Below, one piece after another: positions 51,355 through 56,264 of a stretch of 56,264 nt of DNA. The number at the start of each line of letters is the position of its first letter. Positions within the stretch are counted from its first letter, which is position 1. Origin of the DNA: JAGNZR01 sp051648365 (GTDB taxonomy: Bacteria; Fusobacteriota; Fusobacteriia; Fusobacteriales; Fusobacteriaceae); the NCBI GenBank assembly GCA_051648365.1, contig JBOFEZ010000033.1:1-56264 (forward strand), in the 5' to 3' direction. The notes below the pieces were generated by a model that saw only the letters and a list, made by a program, of their open reading frames with translations, was not told where the DNA came from and made no database searches. The translations under genes and the position numbers were made by a program.

Positions 51355-51831
51355 ATGAACATTTTTGATAATAAAAAAGTTGTTATCATTGGGGATAGAG
51401 ATGGTATTCCTGGTGAAGCAATAAAAGAATGTGTTGAAACAGCTGCAAATACGCAAGTTATGTTTGCTGCTACAGAATGCTTTGTCTGAACGGCTGCAGG
51501 TTCCATGGATTTGGAAAACCAGAAGAGAATTAAAGCATTAGTTGATGAGCACGGAGCAGAAAACATAGTGGTTGTTTTCGGAGCTGCGGAAGCAGAAGCA
51601 GCAGGACTTGCTGCAGAAACTGTAACAATAGGAGATCCTACATATGCAGGAGCTCTAGCAGGAGTAGAGTTAGGACTCCTTACTTACCATGCATTGGAAG
51701 AGGAGTTTAAGAACTCTGTAGATTCAGCTGTTTATGATGAACAGGTTGGAATGATGGAAATGGTTCTAGATGTAAATGAAATTTCAGTAGAGATGAATAA
51801 AATCAGAACTGAACACTGCAAATTTTTATAA
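51355..51831 (+). CDS. grdA: Glycine reductase selenoprotein A, GrdA (UGA = Sec45)
   Basis: This 158-residue carrier receives the carboxymethyl group from GrdB and forms acetyl-carboxymethyl selenoether chemistry. Reading stops at the TGA at 51487-51489 unless it is decoded as Sec. The context TECFV-Sec-TAAGSMDLE is the exact GrdA active site (Cys43 and Sec45). The frame continues without other stops to 51831. A hairpin for SelB follows. GGGAGG precedes the ATG at 51355. Confidence 0.97.
51501..51516 (+). promoter_or_regulatory. SECIS-like hairpin in grdA
   Basis: TTCCA and TGGAA pair around the loop TGGATT, which contains GGA; the stem starts 12 nt after the UGA. Two further G-C pairs can stack outside via a small bulge. 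Confidence 0.65.
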
Positions 51832-51897
51832 TTTGCTTGGACATTATAGACACAGAAACTAATACTTTAAAAATTTAGGGGAATAAGGAGTAATAAA

Positions 51898-53187
51898 ATG
51901 GCAAAATTGAGAGTTGTTCATTATATTAACCAATTCTTTGGAGGTATTGGGGGAGAAGAGAAAGCAGATTTCAGACCAGAGATGATTGCTGGTGCAAAAG
52001 GACCTGGAACGGCTCTTCAAGCTCAATTTAAAGATGAAGCGGAAATAGTTAATACTATTATCTGTGGAGATTCTTTCTTCAACGAGAATTTGGACGAAGC
52101 TAAAAAAATAATTATGGATATGATTAGAGAAGCAAAAGCTGATCTATTTATAGCGGGACCTGCTTTCAATGCTGGAAGATATGGTGCTGCATGTGGAACA
52201 ATAGCTAAAATGGTAAAAGAGGAATTAGGGATTCCTGTACTTACTGCAATGTATGTAGAAAATCCAGGTGTAGATATGTTTAGAAAGGATCTACACATAA
52301 TAGCAACTAAAGATTCAGCAGCTGGAATGAGAGATGCTGCTCCAGTTATGGTTAAGCTAGCTCTTAAAATGGCTCATGGAGAAGAAATTTTATCTCCTGA
52401 AGAGGAAGGGTATCACGTAAGAGGAATCAGAAAGAATTATTTTGCAGAAAAAATAGGTGCAGAAAGAGCCGCAGATATGCTGGTTAAAAAACTGAACAGC
52501 CTAGACTTTGTAACTGAGTACCCAATGCCAAGTTTTGATAGAGTTGAGCCAGGGAAAGCTGTAAAAGATATGAAAAATGCTAAAATAGCTCTTGTAACTT
52601 CTGGAGGAATAGTTCCAAAAGGAAATCCAGATAGAATAGAAGCATCTTCAGCTACTAAGTATGGAGAGTATTCTATAGATAACATGGGAGAAACTGCCCA
52701 TGGAGGATATGACCCTGTTTATGCTAATATAAATCCAAACAGAGTTGTACCAGTAGATGTAATGAAAGATCTTCAGGCTGAAGGAATAATAGGGGAAATT
52801 TATCCTTACTACTATACAACAGTAGGAAATGGAACTTCAGTTAAAAATTCTAAAGCTTTTGCTACGGAATTTGCAGCGAAACTAGTTGCTGATGGAGTTG
52901 ACGCAGTTATACTGACGTCCACTTGAGGAACTTGTACTCGTTGCGGAGCAACGATGGTAAAATCAATAGAAGCAACAGGAATTCCAGTTGTGCATATCGC
53001 TACAGTTGTACCGATTTCGCAAACAGTTGGAGCTAATAGAATAGTTCCAGCAATAGCAATTCCATTCCCTTTAGGAAATCCAGCATTGGATGCAGTAGAG
53101 GAGAAAAAACAGAGAAGAGAGATTGTTATGAAGTCTATAAGAGCTCTCCAAACAGAAGTTACTGAACAAACTGTATTTGAAAAATAA
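51898..53187 (+). CDS. grdB: Glycine reductase component B selenoprotein GrdB (UGA = Sec343)
   Basis: The 429-residue substrate-specific subunit of glycine protein B is interrupted by TGA at 52924-52926. The context LTST-Sec-GTCTRCGATMVKSIE is the GrdB Sec motif. GrdB with GrdE takes glycine, releases ammonia and gives the carboxymethyl-Sec intermediate. Glycine rather than betaine or sarcosine is suggested by the operon partners GrdE and GrdX. AGGAG precedes the ATG. Confidence 0.97.
52938..52954 (+). promoter_or_regulatory. SECIS-like hairpin in grdB
   Basis: TCGTTGC-GGA-GCAACGA: seven perfect pairs and a GGA triloop, the stem starting 12 nt after the UGA. Confidence 0.8.
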
Positions 53188-53215
53188 TTTGGAAGATATT
53201 TTGAAATAACTGATA

Positions 53216-53259
53216 TGCTTGAGGAGGGAGAAGTGTCTCACTTCTCAGGCATTTTTTTT
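53216..53259 (+). terminator. terminator/attenuator between grdB and grdC
   Basis: GAGAAGTG-TCT-CACTTCTC, with an outer TGC/GCA extension, followed by eight T. It lies between grdB and grdC, where both are expected in one operon, so partial termination is likely. Confidence 0.75.
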
Positions 53260-53307
53260 AGGGGAAAATTTGGAAATAAACTATAGAATGAAAAAGTGGA
53301 GGGAAAA

Positions 53308-54849
53308 ATGAATTACCCAGTTTTGAAAAGTGCTGCCTATGCTCTAGTGCACACACCTGATATGATATTACACAACGGAACAACTCAGACTACAGAGGCT
53401 CTTGTGAATCCAGATTCTGAGTACTTAAAAAATATAAGAGCTTCATATAGAAGTTATGAAGATGTCTTAGCTTATGCACCTAACCAGACATACATTGGAA
53501 ATATTCATCCAGAAGAACTAAGATCTCTTGGGAAAACTTGGATGGATGTTAAAGTGGAAGCAAAAAGACAGGGAAAAATGGGAGAGATAGTACCTCAAGA
53601 TGAATTTATCGCCATGATAAAAATTTCTGACGTATTTGGACTTGTAGTTCTTGAAGAAAAATTTGCTGCAACAATGAAAGAGAAATGTGCAGGTTCGGAT
53701 CTGTTCTATGCTAAAGATTTAGATAAACTAACTGGAACTACTCTTGCTGAGATAGAAAAAGCTGTAAATGAAGAGCATGCAGAACCTATATATCAAGATG
53801 ATGTGCTAGTTGGATGTGTAAAAAAAGCCCATGATGTAGATGTAAACCTAAATGCTCATGTAATATTTGAAAATCTTGTGGTAAAAGCCTCTGGAATTAT
53901 AGCTTTCAGAAACCTTATCTCAAAATCTGGACTTAATCCTGCAGATGTAGATTTTGTAATCGAGTGTTCAGAAGAAGCTTGTGGAGATATGAATCAGAGA
54001 GGTGGAGGTAACTTCGCTAAGGCTATAGCTGAACTTTGTGATGCTACAAATGCTACTGGTTGCGACATCAGAGGATTCTGTGCAGCACCTACTCACTCGC
54101 TTATAACTGCTGCATCTATGGTGAAAGCTGGAACTTATGACAATGTTGTTATAGTTGCAGGAGGAGCTACAGCTAAACTTGGAATGAACGGTAAAGATCA
54201 TGTTAAGAAAGGACTTCCAATTTTAGAAGATATTTTAGGAGCTTTTGCTGTTTTAGTTTCTAAAAATGATGGAGTTAATCCAATCATCAGAACTGATCTT
54301 GTAGGAAAGCATACAGTGGGAACTGGATCATCACCTCAAGCTGTTATGAATGCACTGATTTCTATGCCACTTGAAAAAGCTGGACTAAAAGTTACAGATG
54401 TGGACAAATATTCAGTAGAGATGCAAAATCCAGATGTTACAAAACCAGCAGGAGCAGGAGATGTTCCAGAAGGTAACTATAAGATGATAGCAGCTATCGG
54501 AGTAAAAAGAGGCGATATGGATAGAGGTGCAATCATCGAATTTATGGAAAAACATGGAATGCCAGGATGGGCTCCAACTCAAGGACATATTCCATCAGGA
54601 GCACCATATTTAGGATTTGCTATAGATGACTTGACAACTGGAAATATGAATAGAGCTATGATAGTTGGAAAAGGATCTCTTTTCCTAGGAAGAATGACAA
54701 ACCTGTTTGATGGTGTATCGATTATTTTAGAGAGAAATACTGGGGTTACAGCTGAAAAAACAGGAGAAAATTCTGATATAAATGGAGAAATCAAAAAAGC
54801 AGTTGCTGAAGCTATGAGAGAGTTTGCAGCTCAGCTTTTAGGAAAATAG
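53308..54849 (+). CDS. grdC: Glycine reductase component C, GrdC (beta chain)
   Basis: Protein C releases acetyl phosphate from the Sec-bound acetyl group. The 513 residues start MNYPVLKSAAYALVHTPD and contain the FabH/thiolase-like core EACGDMNQRGGGNFAKAIAE and GFCAAPTHSLITAA, with an extra Cys (DIRGFC). The start is ATG at 53308 after GGAGG; the GTG at 53296 is in the site. It is paired with GrdD, 11 bp downstream. Confidence 0.95.
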   Translation: MNYPVLKSAAYALVHTPDMILHNGTTQTTEALVNPDSEYLKNIRASYRSYEDVLAYAPNQTYIGNIHPEELRSLGKTWMDVKVEAKRQGKMGEIVPQDEFIAMIKISDVFGLVVLEEKFAATMKEKCAGSDLFYAKDLDKLTGTTLAEIEKAVNEEHAEPIYQDDVLVGCVKKAHDVDVNLNAHVIFENLVVKASGIIAFRNLISKSGLNPADVDFVIECSEEACGDMNQRGGGNFAKAIAELCDATNATGCDIRGFCAAPTHSLITAASMVKAGTYDNVVIVAGGATAKLGMNGKDHVKKGLPILEDILGAFAVLVSKNDGVNPIIRTDLVGKHTVGTGSSPQAVMNALISMPLEKAGLKVTDVDKYSVEMQNPDVTKPAGAGDVPEGNYKMIAAIGVKRGDMDRGAIIEFMEKHGMPGWAPTQGHIPSGAPYLGFAIDDLTTGNMNRAMIVGKGSLFLGRMTNLFDGVSIILERNTGVTAEKTGENSDINGEIKKAVAEAMREFAAQLLGK

Positions 54850-54860
54850 GAGGAGTTTTG

Positions 54861-56015
54861 ATGGATATAAAAAAATTAGTCGGAGAAACTTTCCTGGAAG
54901 CCGCTGATTATATAGAAGGAAAAATAGGTGGAAAAAAAGTAAGAGTAGGAATTACAACTCTTGGAAGTGAGCATGGAGTAGAAAATATGCTATCGGCTGC
55001 CCGAATGGCAGCTAGAAATCCAGGAATAGAAGTTGTTCTTATCGGACCTAAAAACGAAACAGGATTAGTTACTCATGAGACAGAATGTGAAAATGAGGCT
55101 CATAATATTATGGAGGAACTACTTGATAAAGTTGAAATAGATGCATGTGTGACTATGCACTATAATTTTCCAATAGGAGTTTCAACAGTAGGAAGAGTTA
55201 TATCTCCTGCAAAAGGACGTGAACTTTTTATCGCTACTACAACTGGAACATCTTCTACTGACAAAACAGAAGCTATGGTAAAGAATGCTGTATATGGAAA
55301 TATTGTAGCTAAAGCTTGTGGAATAGAGAATCCTACAGTTGGAATACTCAATGTAGATGGAGCGAAAGCTGTAGAAAGAAGCTTGAAAACTTTAGCTGAA
55401 AATGGTTATGGTATAAACTTTGGAACTTCTGGAAGAGCTGACGGTGGAATTCTTATGAGAGGAAATGATCTTTTAACTGGAAGTGTTGATGTTATGGTGT
55501 GCGATTCACTGACTGGAAATATTCTGATGAAAATGTTCTCATCTTTCTCAACAGGAGGAAGTTATGAGGCTACAGGATTTGGATATGGACCTGGAGTAGG
55601 GTTTGGATACGAAAGAAAAATTATGATAGTTTCTCGTGCTTCAGGAAGCGGGGTTGTGAAAGGTGCTATTGAGTATGCTGCGGATCTTGTTCGTGGAAAT
55701 TATAACAAAGTGTTGGCACAAGAAACTGTAGCAGTAAAAAAAGCCAAATTCGATGAGCTTTGTGAAAAAATAAAAGCATCCAATAAACCAACTGAGTCAG
55801 CTCCAAAAGCTGCTGAACTTCCGAAAGAAATTGTGACATATCAAATTTCAGGAATGGATGTAATGGATTTGGATGATGCAGTTGAAGTTCTTAAAGGTGC
55901 TGGAATCTATGCTGAAGCAGGTATGGGGTGCACAGGTCCCATAGTTCTTGTAAATGAAGCTAAAGGTTCAAGGGCTACGAAGATACTTCTTGAAAAAGAA
56001 TTTATATCTCAGTAA
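54861..56015 (+). CDS. grdD: Glycine reductase component C, GrdD (alpha chain)
   Basis: The 384 residues carry Cys96 (EIDACVTMH) and Cys357 (GMGCTGP), matching the catalytic pair Cys98/Cys359 of the E. acidaminophilum enzyme with a constant offset of 2. It belongs to the PlsX-like fold (EGADGGILMRGN-type segments). It completes protein C, yielding acetyl phosphate. The start is ATG at 54861, after GGAGGAG; the TTG at 54858 directly abuts it. Confidence 0.95.
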   Translation: MDIKKLVGETFLEAADYIEGKIGGKKVRVGITTLGSEHGVENMLSAARMAARNPGIEVVLIGPKNETGLVTHETECENEAHNIMEELLDKVEIDACVTMHYNFPIGVSTVGRVISPAKGRELFIATTTGTSSTDKTEAMVKNAVYGNIVAKACGIENPTVGILNVDGAKAVERSLKTLAENGYGINFGTSGRADGGILMRGNDLLTGSVDVMVCDSLTGNILMKMFSSFSTGGSYEATGFGYGPGVGFGYERKIMIVSRASGSGVVKGAIEYAADLVRGNYNKVLAQETVAVKKAKFDELCEKIKASNKPTESAPKAAELPKEIVTYQISGMDVMDLDDAVEVLKGAGIYAEAGMGCTGPIVLVNEAKGSRATKILLEKEFISQ

Positions 56016-56033
56016 TATTTATTGAAGATTGGA

Positions 56034-56069
56034 AAGGTGACTGTCTTGATTGAGGGTCATCTTTTTTTA
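56034..56069 (+). terminator. grd operon terminator
   Basis: AAGGTGAC and GTCATCTT (8 pairs, one G-U) with a 14-base loop, followed by seven T. Confidence 0.65.
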
Positions 56070-56095
56070 TATTAAAAAATTTTTTTTAGAATTTG

Positions 56096-56124
56096 TTGAC
56101 AGAAGAAGTGCGATATGATATACT
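56096..56124 (+). promoter_or_regulatory. tRNA promoter
   Basis: Consensus TTGACA, 17-bp spacer and TATACT, 11 bp before tRNA-Gly. Confidence 0.85.
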
Positions 56125-56135
56125 AATTCTTGTCT

Positions 56136-56211
<76 letters not shown>

Positions 56212-56214
56212 AAT

Positions 56215-56264
56215 GCGTCATTAGCTCAGCTGGTAGAGCACACGACTTTTAATCGTGTTGCCAC
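56215..56264 (+). tRNA. tRNA-Lys (UUU), cut by the window edge
   Basis: The 5' 50 nt: acceptor GCGTCAT, D arm TAGCTCAGCTGGTAGAGC, and anticodon loop CTTTTAA. The 3' half is outside the window. Confidence 0.9.

Noticed and set aside
51487..51489. In-frame stop in grdA as a nonsense mutation
   Set aside because: The flanking residues match the GrdA Sec site, a SECIS-like hairpin follows, and the full Sec machinery is present.
52924..52926. In-frame stop in grdB as a frameshift or nonsense mutation
   Set aside because: The context fits the known GrdB Sec site, with a perfect hairpin 12 nt later; the frame resumes with conserved sequence.

Overview
The window is AT-rich DNA from an anaerobe, most probably a member of the Fusobacteriota. 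The support is low GC, A-rich codon use, a fusobacterial-style stand-alone outer-membrane barrel protein and a lipoprotein (so a diderm cell), butyrate-type fermentation genes, and glycine reductase. No 16S gene is present, so the assignment is inference. Base composition looks even throughout; I see no insertion sequence, prophage, integrase or CRISPR array.

Layout. 1-6.6 kb: end of mnmA, a small zinc-ribbon membrane protein, then a minus-strand selenocysteine (Sec) operon: selD (itself a selenoprotein read through UGA), selA, selB, yedF, a DUF3343 gene and the tRNA-Sec gene selC. 6.6-20.3 kb: an aroB-ppx/gppA fusion with acyP, htpX, an exported triple rhodanese, homoserine dehydrogenase, a CorC-like membrane protein, tRNA-Ser, an isoprenyl-synthase-like gene, and a four-subunit 2-oxoacid:ferredoxin oxidoreductase preceded by a P-loop ATPase. 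20.4-30 kb: an HU protein, an FAD protein, an outer-membrane barrel, leucine/valine dehydrogenase, ptb, buk and adhE. 30-45.4 kb: housekeeping and hypothetical genes (HAD phosphatase, FtsW/RodA, DJ-1, APC permease, asnS, rnmV, second HU, a wrecked EF-G-like pseudogene, lipoprotein, PHP, cardiolipin synthase, lon). 45.4-47.9 kb: a two-gene operon of a degenerate SIR2-like protein and an alarmone synthetase. 48-56 kb: the glycine reductase operon grdX-trxB-trxA-grdE-grdA-grdB-grdC-grdD, then tRNA-Gly and the start of tRNA-Lys.

How it works together. The window encodes both halves of a Stickland fermentation. Branched-chain amino acids can be deaminated (leucine dehydrogenase), oxidatively decarboxylated to acyl-CoA (the ferredoxin oxidoreductase) and converted to acid plus ATP (Ptb, Buk). 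Glycine reductase, fed by the local thioredoxin pair, accepts the electrons and makes acetyl phosphate. GrdA and GrdB need Sec, and the Sec factory sits about 42 kb away in the same window. The three in-frame UGA codons (selD, grdA, grdB) are followed by hairpins of the same design: the stem starts 12 nt after the UGA and GGA lies in the apical loop.

The best candidates for something undescribed are the SIR2-like/alarmone-synthetase operon, in which the usual SIR2 catalytic Asn and His appear replaced, and the AroB-Ppx/GppA fusion. Lesser ones are a terminator-like palindrome inside a reading frame and a promoter whose transcript would begin with a hairpin.
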